From: Pseudocercospora fijiensis CIRAD86
Taxonomy: Eukaryota > Ascomycota > Dothideomycetes > Mycosphaerellales > Mycosphaerellaceae
DNA length: 64,000 bases
Direction: 5' to 3'
NCBI RefSeq assembly: GCF_000340215.1
Contig: NW_006921538.1
Span: 62,001-126,000 of the forward strand
A program made the translations under genes and the position numbers. The first letter of the stretch is position 1. Every line of letters begins with the position of its first letter. The notes below the pieces were generated by a model, which saw only the letters and a list, made by a program, of their open reading frames with translations, searched no databases and was not told the origin of the DNA. This document shows, one piece after another, positions 34,601 through 45,429 of this stretch.

Positions 34601-36492
34601 TCCGACGTCGGTTAAACCGTACGTACGATAACGACGAACATTAGTCTAGGGTTTTACGACTAGTTCGATAAGCGTAGGCGCGGAATGCTTTAGAGCGTCT
34701 CTATTTAGAGGGAGCTAATATACCTTCGGTAACGAAAACGCTAGTTCGCTATAAGGGTAGCAAAAATCCGGACCTATTCGTAGGTAATAAGTTTAATAGT
34801 CCGCTAGGGATTCGATTCTTCGAGAGGGACGGCCTCTTGTATTTCCGTAACTAATCTTTAGGGCGCGAGCGACTCTATATCCCTTAGGCCTTAATAGGCG
34901 AGATCTTCGAGTAGGCTTACGATAACCGTTACTACTAAGGCTTTTAGCGCGTCTTCGACCGCATTTAAGCTTCCTTCTTTATATATCGACTCGCTCGCTA
35001 CCTTCGCCTCTATTTAGATTATTATTACTAGTGTCTCCTTTTACGTACCCCCCGATACGCTCCTTACGGCGAACTTTACCCGATCTAGAATACGGAGGGC
35101 CTGTACTATACTATAGCGATAGATCTCGTAACCGCCTTGCCGGTTATAACCGATAGATTTAATATACTATATACGATTACTTATAAGACGTCTAAGCAGG
35201 TAGCAGTTGTCTTAGGCAAAGAGGACTAGAAGGCCTACGACTAGGGTATCGCTCTAATCGATAGGCTTTATTTAATAGATATAAGTATACTAGTAGTACT
35301 TATCGCTAATCGTAATCCTTGCTAGCTAAGCGACTTCTTTAAGGGCGTTTTCTCGCGCTTGCGTACGAAGCTAGCTACGTCTACGGCCTACTACCCTTAA
35401 ACCGATAGTTAATCCGAGCGAACTAACTAAACGGTCGAGACTGCAATTCGTTACTAGTTAGCGGATTATCCTAGCGAGGATTAGACGACGTTTATCCTAT
35501 AGCTATAGGCTACGCTTAATAACTCCCGTAATACGACTACCGGTTAGTCGCTAAACGAGGTTGCTATAGGCGTAAGGACGAATCTCGACTCGCTCGATAT
35601 ACTATACGACTATCCGTATAATAGGGCAGTAGCGCGTAGTCGTATCTAGAAGGAAGTCTAGGACGCGATTGCTTAGGCGAACGTAAAAATAAAAGAACGG
35701 TATAATAGCAAGTATAAGCCCCTATTCCTTAAGCTAGGTAACTGTATTATACTTCGCCTATACCGTAGTTACGAAGTACCCGGTTAGTCGTATAAGTTTA
35801 GCTACCGTTTTAAAGGGCCTTTTACGGTTCTCGAGAAAGTCGGACGGCTAGCCTACCGTCTCGAGTTACTGCTATTAATACGTATCTATCCGGTAATATC
35901 GGTTTCGCAGTTAGAAAAAGCTCCTAAAGACCTAGATCCTTTTAAGAGAACAGTTAATTACGAGCCCCCGCCTATTATAGCTAAGGACGGTCTAGGTTCT
36001 AGTAATAAGGGCGATTCTTACGAAATCGAGCGCTTTCTAGAGCGAAGGACCGTCGTCCGGAGGGGCTAGCCTATTCTCTAATACCTAGTAAAGTAGAAGG
36101 GGTATAGGAGCGCCTATAATATATAGTATAATATCGACGACTTAATAGGCGCAAACGATCTACGTAAAATCTACAATAACGCCTACCCTCTAGAGGAGGC
36201 CCTACTATCCCGTACCCTCTGTAGGGTAGTAAAGCGGATAAGAGCGCGCTAGCCTTTTTAGAGGTTACTAGCTCCGCCGATAAAGGCGAGGCCGGACAAT
36301 CCCTCGCAGTTCGTCGTAAATCGATACGACTCTACGGTGCGACTCCTTCTTCGGAGTCGTAATCCGCCTAGGCGTACTCTTATATCGTTATCGTAACTAC
36401 GTTACTTAGGCAACCGTTATACGTAGACGCGGGCTATCCCTTATTTAGTATCGATCTTTCCGGCATCCTACGATAAGAGAGCTTTCTATTAA
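28700..36492 (+). pseudogene. gag-pol polyprotein of the giant Gypsy element
   Basis: One frame carries gag and pol together from about 28980 to the TAA at 36490; a shift near 28950 separates an N-terminal part. The gag region has a P-P-S-N repeat (about 30200-30265). Protease: Y-L-D-T-G near 32100. Reverse transcriptase about 33050-33800, with Y-I-D-D-I-V-V-F-S at 33517, catalytic Asps intact. RNase H about 34010-34440. Integrase: remnants of the zinc finger near 35020, A-I-D-L-V-T-A-L-P (about 35110-35140), A-N-R-N-P (about 35300, second Asp now Asn) and Q-T-D-S-Q-S-E-R-T-N (about 35400). Chromodomain about 36020-36150 (Y-E-I-E-R-F-L-x-R-R-T-V, then Q-Y-L-V-K-x-K-G-Y). Stops are TAG/TAA only. 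Confidence 0.85.
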
Positions 36493-39400
36493 TTACCGAC
36501 GACGAATAGAAACGGCCCTTAAGCGCGATAACTGCGTCCGTCGCGAGGAACGTAAAGTAGTAGCTTTTTAGTAAAAATTTCTATAGTACTAATCGCGATA
36601 CAAGCGCCTAAACGTTATATTATTCGAGGAGGATTTATAGCGCGCGTCTCGCCTATACTATAAGGCCGACACGTTCGACCTCCTCTAAGAAGCGATAGCT
36701 AAGGAATATCGTAGAAGCGAGGATCGAGAACCCTAGGACACTATAATAGGGAATAGTAAGGTTAACGCTCCTCGCGGGAAACCGCTACTATTAGACGGTC
36801 TAGGATCGGCCGGATAGTCCTTATTTATTACTAGCTTAACGCCTACGCCTAAGCTAGAGAGTAGGGCAAGCAATAAGGATATAGTATTAGATACTACGGT
36901 CGAGAATTATACGGCCGCGCCTAAGCTAGATAATATAACTAACAAGGGGGTTATCGTATTAGATACTACGGTCGAAAGTCGTAAGGCCGCGCTAGAGGCA
37001 GATAATATAACAGACAAAGAAGATATAGTATTAGACGAAACAGTCGAGAATTATATAGCCGCGCCGGAGCCTAAGGACGTAACGAGTAGAGAGGATATAG
37101 CCTTAGACCCTTCGATTAAGGTTCCTACGCTCGCGTCTAAGCTTAAGTATATAACAAACAAGAAGGATATAACGCTTAATACTACGGTCGAGGAACGTAC
37201 GGCTACGCCTAAGCTAGAGAATTTAGAGGGCCCGGTAAAGGATTCGGTAGGTAGAGAAGACGCAATAGCGGATTAGATCGGCGAGTATTATAGAGAGATA
37301 GATAACGCTACGCTTAACCCGTAATAAACGCGTTTAGAGGAATACGGTACTAACCTAGCGTAGACGCTAGAGGGCTTTACGATCCTCGCTATAGCGGAGG
37401 GCAATCTTCGATAGACCTTTTATAAGGCGCTATCGCTTATTTCTACTAACGGCAGTTTAAGCACCGGCGAGGTTTAGGTAGTGTTAAGCTACGCTACTAA
37501 GAATAGACATATACGGCCTTTCCTAATGTTTACCGAGGACGGATTAGATATAGAACTATACTACGTATTAACGGACTCTAGTCGATAACTATTATAGCGA
37601 TACGTACCGTTATTCTTAGGCCGTAGTCGTATTAACGATACGCTAATAGCGAGCTTAGCACTGTTGCCCCCGGCTAATTATATAAACGAATCCGATTTAG
37701 AATTACTCGAGGTAATAGCTCGCCCGTAATCGTAGGGAACGCCGGATAGCGAGTTTAGTACTATATAGCGTTAGACTATTACTAGCCTATCGATAGTGCT
37801 TCCGAATCTAGACTGTCTGCTCTCTAATATTAGACGGTTTTTTTTTCTAAAATATTGCGTACCGGCGGTTATCGCGGCGGTTAATCTAGATTACGTTTTC
37901 GATAGGAAGTCGTTTATATAGGCGGTTACGGCGCTTACTACGAAGAAGAAATAGTTAACGGAGCTAGCGAAGGCGTTACTAGGCGAGAGCTAATAGACGG
38001 GCCGAGCGCTCTATAAGGCTATAGCTAACTACTTTATCGATAAGGACGACCCTCCGCCGTACTATTTAGGTAAATAGGAGTTTGTTTAGAAGGGCAAAGC
38101 GTTATAGGTCGAGATTCTAGAGGCCGAGAAGCTATAGGACATCGTACCGGGCTTCTTTGCCCTTTACCGAGACGCTGCTACCTACGCGTCTAGTAGCCTA
38201 GTTAACGGTTCGGAAAGCGGCCCGATTAATCCTATTAGCGCGCAGCCTCTTAATGCGCCTTCGGCTTTAGAATCGGTACTACCGTTAATAATACCCGCAA
38301 ATCGACCGGCTTTACTAGAATTACTATCTCCGCTAGCGTATATACTTCCTAATTTACCGCTACTATAGGCACCCGCCTCCCTAACGTAGGCGCCGAGTAA
38401 CGGCTCGCTATAAGCGCCCGTACTAGCTCCTCCTAAGCTCCTAGCTACTCCGATCGAGTCGGTTTTTAAGGAACCTCCGGTCCTATCCCCTAAAGAACTT
38501 AAGTTCGAGTAGTAGCGGCTTCGAGGTTAGCGCGCGCGCTAGACTTTAATTAATAAGCGTCTCCTTCGCGCTAACGAGACGCCCGAATAAGCTGCAATTC
38601 GGTAGTACGTAGAGTACGAGGACTATAATAAGAAAGTCGATACGCTAATCGCCGCTAATCCTATAGAGCGTAATAAGAATAGAGACGTACGCTTTATCTA
38701 GGCCGCGAAGCTCGTACGTAACGCGTACGCTAAGGACGCTAACGGTCGGCTACCTAAGCTTTTTCGCCTACGCCTATATAAGCGAATAGTCGAATACTAT
38801 TTAGTAAGGCTTTAGTATTACCTATATTATCTATACCTTATAGCTAGCGATCGGCGCTTCTAGATCCTACGCGAATTGTATTAGTATATAGGTAAGCTAG
38901 TTACCGATTTAAAAAACCTACTCTTTACGTAACCGTACTTCTTCTAAATCGTAAACAACGATCTCGCCCGTAAATACTCTATCTTTAGGACCGACCTCTA
39001 CTCGGACGGTTACGATACGTAGTAGGAGATTTACGCGATACGCTTTAGCGAGTACGTAGCGCTTATAACGGCGGGCGAATTAAAGGAGCTTCCTAACCTA
39101 GCTAACCTCGATACGAATTTTCTACTAACTATTACTTTCTACTACGCGAAGTTGTAGCACCGACTCCTAGCAAATATTACCTACTTACGCGAGAACTTCC
39201 TTAGCTTAAGTACCTATACCGGCGACTTACGATTCTAGCTAGTACTATCTCTAATCCGCAATAAAGCCGTCGGTCTTATAGTACGCGCTATCTTATACTT
39301 CCTATAGATAGTCGACCTCGTATAAGAGTAGTTCTACCGCTTCGTCCTAAAAGAATATCGCGATAGTATTATAGTAGGCGGTTACCCGGTCCTATATAAG

Positions 39401-41490
39401 CGTAGCGAGAATAGTAAGGACGTATCCTACCGTAACTACGGTAAGGAATACTAGAAGACGGGCAAGCGACCTATTAGCGAATACGTCGGAGTAACGAAGC
39501 ATTATAAGATCGACCTAACTACCTACGGCGAAGTCTAATTCTTATAGATAGTAGCTACCGGACGACTCTCGATAGTGCGCCTGCCTCTACTAGACTCCTA
39601 GCTTAAGGACTATACAGTTTAGCTACTACTAATCGGTATAGAACTTAGTGCCTAGTCGGCTATATAGCTCTATAAGTAGTACGAGTCGTCCCTAAATTCT
39701 AGTAGTCTGCCCTACCTATACCGTCGCAACCTAGGTCGCCTAGCTATTACCTAGGACGTCGTCGCTTATACCTAGCGGTATATTACAGTCCGTAACGCCT
39801 ATACGCTTCGCGGTAAGGGCTATATATCCGCCCTCTATACTAATAAGGCGCTTGCGGATACGAAGGCTACTAATACGTCGCGTACGGAATAGTACGCTTA
39901 GCTTATAGGTAGCGGTCGCTACTAGAACGGTACCTATGCCGCTAATAAGGGTAAAGGCATACCTCTACTACTCCTTAACCGTTAATGCTTAGTAGAGTTT
40001 AGCCTAGTCTGCTAGCTAACTTAGATCGATCCGGTATACGCCTTATCTACCTTTCTCGCCTATATCTAGATACCTAAGGACGGCGCTACCCCTAATAGAT
40101 TAGAGCCCGCGCTAACGCTACAGTTCTATAATTTGCCGAAGACGGTCTCTACCGATCTAGTCTTCGATCCTTTAGGCGTCTAGGAGCGTATTATATAGGG
40201 CAATACTATTTTTAAGTATAATAAGATAGTAACAAATAAGAATTACTAGTAGTACAATATCGACTATACTTAGGATCCTATAGGCGTATTCCTAGTGCCG
40301 TTATCCGACTACTCGCTAGACGAGACCGACCTTACTAACGCGCGCCTCTTTAGTAAAATCTTCCCTCCTAAGCTCGCGACTCGGGCTAAGCCGTAACCTC
40401 CGGCCGTTGCCCCGCTAACTAAGGCGATCTAGCTAAACTCCTCGCGCGTATTACTATCGACTAAGTTAAACACTCGCTAGAAGCTAACTGCTAGCCTGTT
40501 TTTAGCGCCTCGCCTACCGTCGAAGATGCCGCTACCGTCTAACCTATTCTCTACGCCTACGAAGGCTCTAGTTATAGCTTAGCTACTACTACCTAACAAT
40601 ACGGTTGCGTAGCTATAGTACAAGCTCCTATCGCTTCTAATACGCTTACTACCTTTGCCCGCCCTATAGGAAAATACTATAGGCGCCTATAGACAATACT
40701 AATATAATGCGACGGTATTTAGTATACGTACGCTTAACTTATAAGCTCTCTACTATATACGCTAGTCCGAGTTAGTAGCAACCGAGGTCTACTAGCTTTA
40801 ATAGATGCTAGCTAAGGTACAGATCCGCGAAGCAACTAAGCGCTAGATAGCCTAGTAGTATCGTCTTTCCGCTATAGTCTTAAAGGAGTCGCTAACGCTA
40901 TCGCTAACCTATCTTTACTACGATTTCTTACGTATCGCGCCGCAATAGGCAATCCCTATACTATACCTAATTAACGAGGACGCTTTTAAGCTACTCGGCG
41001 GCGTATAAGGCAATGCTACTAAGGATAAGATCGCGAAGCTTAACGTATAGATAGCCGACTACTTTAAGCTATACGGTGCTATACGCGACGCCGATACGCT
41101 ACTATTGCTAGGTGCCGACTTCCCTAATATCCCTATCGATTAGTTAGACCGCGCTGCTACTATAGCGGACGCAGTTAATACCTCGCTATCCGATAATAAG
41201 ACTATAAAGACCGTCGCGCCTTAGCCGCAGCTAAAGGCGGTTTAGACTATACTAACTAGCTTACGCGACGCCCTTCGTAACCGTCGTAACAAGCAAGTAT
41301 AAAACCGACGCAGTTATTACTAGAGAGATACGATTCTGTACCTAGCATTACCGTTCTAGCATACTATTTAGGCTTAGCCTTTATACGACGCTATTACGCT
41401 CTTTTGCCTTAAACCTTCCTACGGTACGGCCTACTAAGGACCTTTGTTTTAGGACACTATAGACAGTGCCGACCTTTTTTGTAGGGGGGG
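36473..41490 (+). pseudogene. Extra ORF3 of about 1,660 codons, giant Gypsy element
   Basis: It starts by overlapping the end of pol in the +1 frame, probably at ATA (formerly ATG) 36473. The same frame holds at 36878, 39071 and 41111 and runs to the polypurine tract with only TAG/TAA stops. Residues about 130-250 form five tandem 24-residue units of pattern K-D-I-V-L-D-T-T-V-E-N-Y-T-A-A-P-K-L. A Pro/Ala/Leu-rich linker lies near 38270-38480, a basic region near 38510-38580 (R-G-x-R-A-R-x-T-L-I-N-K-R-L), then a long mixed-charge part. I see no signal peptide, clear membrane span, protease or polymerase motif, so it does not look like an envelope protein. Its function is unknown. Confidence 0.65.
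36876..37236 (+). repeat. Five tandem 72-bp (24-codon) repeats in ORF3
   Basis: Degenerate units each hold the equivalent of D-I-V-L-D-T-T-V-E followed by A-A-P-K-L-D-N-I-T. The 24-residue register is constant, so the repeats were under coding constraint before RIP. Confidence 0.7.
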
Positions 41491-41494
41491 AGGC

Positions 41495-41682
41495 TGTTAC
41501 GATATAACACTATTGCATGTACGATAGCAGGCAGCGGTTACTATCGACCGCTACGGTCGCTATTGCTACTAATAGTAGGACTATTATATAGATAGCTTGC
41601 CTTGCGGCACCTTAGAGAATGCACTAACTTTTGCACCGTATAACCGTTACGATACCTTCGTACTATAACCGTATGCCTAGTA
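41495..41682 (+). repeat. 3' LTR of the giant Gypsy element
   Basis: 188 bp, starting TGTTACGATATAACAC (the ancestral TG is kept here) just after the polypurine tract and followed by the AGAGC duplication at 41683-41687. Confidence 0.9.
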
Positions 41683-41687
41683 AGAGC

Positions 41688-43890
41688 GGAAGAGTATAAG
41701 AGTAGTAGATCGGTATAAGAGAGCGGAAGAGTACGAGAGTAGTAGTCGAAAATATATTTTACGAGAGTTAGAGTAGTAGTAGATTAAAGAGTAAGCGGGC
41801 CGGAGATAGTATATCCTAGAAGAGTACTAAAGTATCCGAATATCCTTTCCTTAGATAAAGAGCGCTCTAGCTTTTCTTAATAGTAGAAAATAGAATAGGT
41901 AAGCCGTCCGAATTTATTCCTAGTTAAAAGAATTAGGCTCTTATACTACGTTGCCCTTAAACTAGTTATATATATAGAATTTTAACTAATTTTCGTTCTA
42001 TCTTCGAAAGATTACAAAAGGATTACTATATTCTCGTATATTACTATTCCTAGCGAGGTACGAAAGTAGAGCTTCTAGTAAGTCTAGTAAAGATATCTCG
42101 GTACTTCTTCGCGGCTAAAACGATATACCGAAGCTCTAGAATTAGCGCGAGTAAGCTTTGCTATAGCCCTAAGCTTATCTTCTCGTAGCTCGACCTCCTT
42201 TTAGAGGCTAGAGACGAGGCGCTCGGTTTCTCTCTTTATAGGTCGTACTTTATAGAACGCTAGATATAGCCTACCGACGAAGTAGGTATATCTTCTTCTA
42301 CTTCTTCGCTACTATTATTAGTATTATAGCTCGAAATGTATAGCTATAGCTACTATCTACTATAGAAGAGCTCTATATCTAGCGATAGCTTACGATCTAG
42401 CTACGTTATACTAACTAAGTTAAGGCCCGAGAGGCGAGGATTACTATAGATATAGTCGAGTATCGCTTATAGTTAAGACGGTATCTTTTAAAGTATCTAT
42501 ATAGCTACTTCGAATAATTAGGCGACCTAGAACGATAGTATTAAGTACCTACGTAAGCTCGGCTAGCTATTTAGTTTATCGATAAATACGTCGCGTCGGC
42601 TTTAAGATATATTAAGTATTAAGTTTAATCTAGAAGCATTCGGCACTCTATAGTTCTATTTAGGCTAGTATATTTTAATACTAGCTATTATACTACGGGA
42701 TTTTAGAATCTTACGATAAGATTTATTTATATACTAGAGTAGCTTATTCTTCTAGTCTAAAATTCTAGAGCTATCGCTCTATACGATTATAGTAAGTTCC
42801 TAGAATATACGGGAATATATATATATATATTAGTTTAAATTATGTTTAGCCTAGCTACGAGGCGTAATATAATTCGATAGCCTACTAGTTAGGCGTTACG
42901 CTACGAATCTCGTCCTAGAAATAGAAGAAGTAGAATTATAATCTATTAGGCAACGCTATAGCCGCGAGTAATACTATTACCTATATAGGTCTTCGCGAAA
43001 GTTCCTATTATAATATAGAGGCGGAGTACGGATTTATTATAGGCTACGGTCCGGGAGGGTACTACTTATACTCGTTATAGAGAAATATTCTCTTTTTCTA
43101 ACGCTAAAGTAGTAAAGGGGTATAAAAGCTAAAGCTATTAGTTAGTAGAGGTAGGAAGGGCTAAGTATAGTAATAGTAATAAGAGATAATAGAGAACTTA
43201 TATACCTAGTTACCTCCCGTTAAGACTATTACAAGTATCGACGTTAGGTAGGAAGTAGCAACAAGTAAATACAGTATTATAAAAAGTAGTATTAGTTTTA
43301 TAGATTCTAACTAGAGCCTTATACAACTAGAGGCTATTCTAATAATTTAGAGCAATATTACGTATATAAAGAATACGTAGGAGTTAGTAAAGCAAAGGAT
43401 ACTGGCTTAAAAAGCTTCTATAGTCCTTTTATAACGTTTATATATAGTTAATATTTAAAAGAGGCAGATCGTATAATAATAGAAGTAGATAAGGTTAATA
43501 TTATTACTATTACGAGCGTAAGATACTAGACAATAACTAAGTACCTAAACGCCGATAACTTAGTATTAGTACGCTAATAATAGTTATATTATATATACGA
43601 AGATCCTACTAGATTACTATATTTGCGACCGTTATACTAATTTAGAGCGATTTGTATTACATTTTAGCCGAGGCTATAATAGACTAGATAAGCGATCGGA
43701 GTAGCGATAGCTATATTAGATCGACTAAAAACTAGATTTAGTACGCTCGAGGCCGATAATTTCTACCTCGGCTTAAGTAAAGAGTATCCGAGACGCTCGA
43801 ATTAGTAAAGTATTCCTCTAATCCCGCTAGAGGAAGCGATTACTAGTCTAAAAGATTAAGAGACGGACGTGTTTAAGCTAGAGAAGGTTA
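41688..43890 (+). other. RIP-degraded sequence between the giant Gypsy element and the piggyBac core
   Basis: It begins with purine-rich near-tandem units (GAGAGCGGAAGAGTA...GAGTAGTAG, 41683-41760). Further right it may include the 5' flank and N-terminal part of the piggyBac gene, but I can follow no secure frame. Nothing else was recognised. Confidence 0.4.
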
Positions 43891-43899
43891 ACGATACTA

Positions 43900-45083
43900 C
43901 GGTAGCTGCTATATTTTATAAGCACTTAGGGCTAAGATAGTAAATTTTTTCTTTCTTTTTAGTATAAAGCAAGTAACGGAGAAACCGGAGCCGAGTTTAA
44001 GGGAATTAAACATCTCCTATAAAAACTACCTAGTACTAACGTATCGATTAACGAGAGCATAATCCGGTTTACAGGCAAATCTAGGTATATAGTTATAATA
44101 AGAGGTAAGCTAACGCCTATCGGATATTATATATTATATCTATATAAGGATAGGTACCTATATTCCTTCTTATTCTCGAGCCCTCGGAAGGTATATAAAT
44201 AGGAGGTAGAAGATCCGGACTCTATCGCTTCGGCGGTCGCTTAGTACCCGGTAGTAACTCTAGAGGTTCTTACGGACGCTAAGAAGAAGGAGCGGTAGAA
44301 GGAGAGTAATAAGAAGCGCCGTAAACGGAAGAATAGTAGTCTAGGTAGTATTAGTTATAGACTAAATATAGGACTATATTTAGTTTAGCAAGTAAGGAAG
44401 GAAAGTTATACTACTACGGCCCGCGCGGGTTTAGCTAAAAGCCTAATCGTATCGCCTACCGTCTCGCTTAGCTCGAAGCTAAGCTCGCTTAGGTAGGCTA
44501 TTTTTCGACTAATTCTATAACTTCTATTTCTATAATACTTCTTCTATATTTATATAGATAATCTATTTAACAACGTGCTATTGTTTATAGTCCTAAGACA
44601 CCTAGGTATCGCGGCGACCGGCACTATACGGTCTAACTTACTATTATAGCTATAGCGCGGCAAAACCTTTAAGAAACTAGGAATACTAAAACGGGAGAGT
44701 ACGAGGAAGAATTCGACCTTCCTAGCCCTTAATCGGAAGAGTATACGGTTTCCCTACGATATACTACTTTATAAGGCAATTTACGGTATAGTAGCGATTA
44801 TCTAGTAGGATATAAACCTTGTCTAGTTCCTTATAACCGGGTATCGTCTATTTAAGCGAATACGGCGGCTTCGAGGGTACCCTCGAGCTAGAAACAACGC
44901 CTATATCGACAAGTACGTACGAATCTACTAGAAGATAGATAGAAGAGAAGAAAAGGACCTTCTAGAGGTTGCTACCTTATATAATAACTATATAGGTAGT
45001 ATTAATATTTATAACTAGCTACGTTATTATTACTCGACCTAATATAAGTCGAGGAAGGGCTAGTATCCGCTATTCTATTTCCT
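43900..45083 (+). pseudogene. piggyBac-type transposase relic, core region
   Basis: With TAG stops ignored, the frame has N-E-S-I-I-R-F-T-G-K-S-R (about 44050-44090), matching the first catalytic block D-E-x-M-x-R-F-x-G-R-S of piggyBac DDE enzymes with its Asp now Asn. I-R-G-K-x-T-P-I-G-Y and S-F-L-F-S-S-P-R-K follow. The second block, I-D-N-L-F-N-N-V-L-L-F-I-V-L-R-H-L-G-I, is at about 44555-44610. The last, N-I-Y-N-Q-L-R-Y-Y-Y-S-T-Q-Y-K-S-R, leads to P-L-F-Y-F-L at the insertion point. The 7.7-kb Gypsy element (45084-52783) interrupts it; the frame resumes at 52789. Confidence 0.85.
45079..45083. repeat. 5-bp target duplication of Gypsy element C, left
   Basis: TTCCT, repeated at 52784-52788. 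Removing the element and one copy restores an uninterrupted piggyBac frame. Confidence 0.9.
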
Positions 45084-45392
45084 TATAAGAACCTAAGCAA
45101 GTAAAGTCTTCTATCCTGCCTTAGTAAGCCTATATAACAATTATATAATATTATTACGTATACTGCGGTACTATCCCGCTAGCGTAAAGCCTACTTAGCG
45201 TATACGCGGGGAAGCTCGGTCGCTTGTACGGATATACTCGGTAGCCGGTACGGCAGATATACTATCCGTACGTAGCCTAGTTAATAGTAAACGCTCTACC
45301 CTATTCTTAGAAAGGTACGGTTTAGTTCTACTATCTACTACTAAGATTAGTAGAGGGTATTCTATACGTTGCTATATACCTATTTTCTTATA
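45084..45392 (+). repeat. 5' LTR of element C
   Basis: 309 bp, beginning TATAAGAACC and ending TTTTCTTATA, colinear with 52475-52783. Confidence 0.9.
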
Positions 45393-45429
45393 GTTCTAAA
45401 CCGTCTACCCTTCGTAGCGGCCTATAGAA

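Larger units (their letters stand above)
28489..41682 (+). mobile_element. Giant Ty3/Gypsy element with extra ORF (13,194 bp)
   Basis: Two 188-bp LTRs, a 5-bp target duplication (AGAGC), a gag-pol frame of about 7.5 kb and then a separate frame of about 5 kb before a clear polypurine tract (GTAGGGGGGGAGGC, ending at 41494). Ordinary Gypsy elements are 5-7 kb. This one is about twice that because of a long gag part and the extra 3' frame. RIP is strong, but few indels have accumulated and the reverse transcriptase box is intact. Confidence 0.93.

Noticed and set aside
36473..41490. An envelope-like gene
   Set aside because: There is no signal peptide, no convincing membrane span and no cysteine pattern, so I keep it as an unknown ORF.
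28489..41682. Two separate elements, a Gypsy element and an adjacent gene
   Set aside because: The 188-bp LTRs, one polypurine tract and the AGAGC duplication enclose both parts, and no internal border was found.
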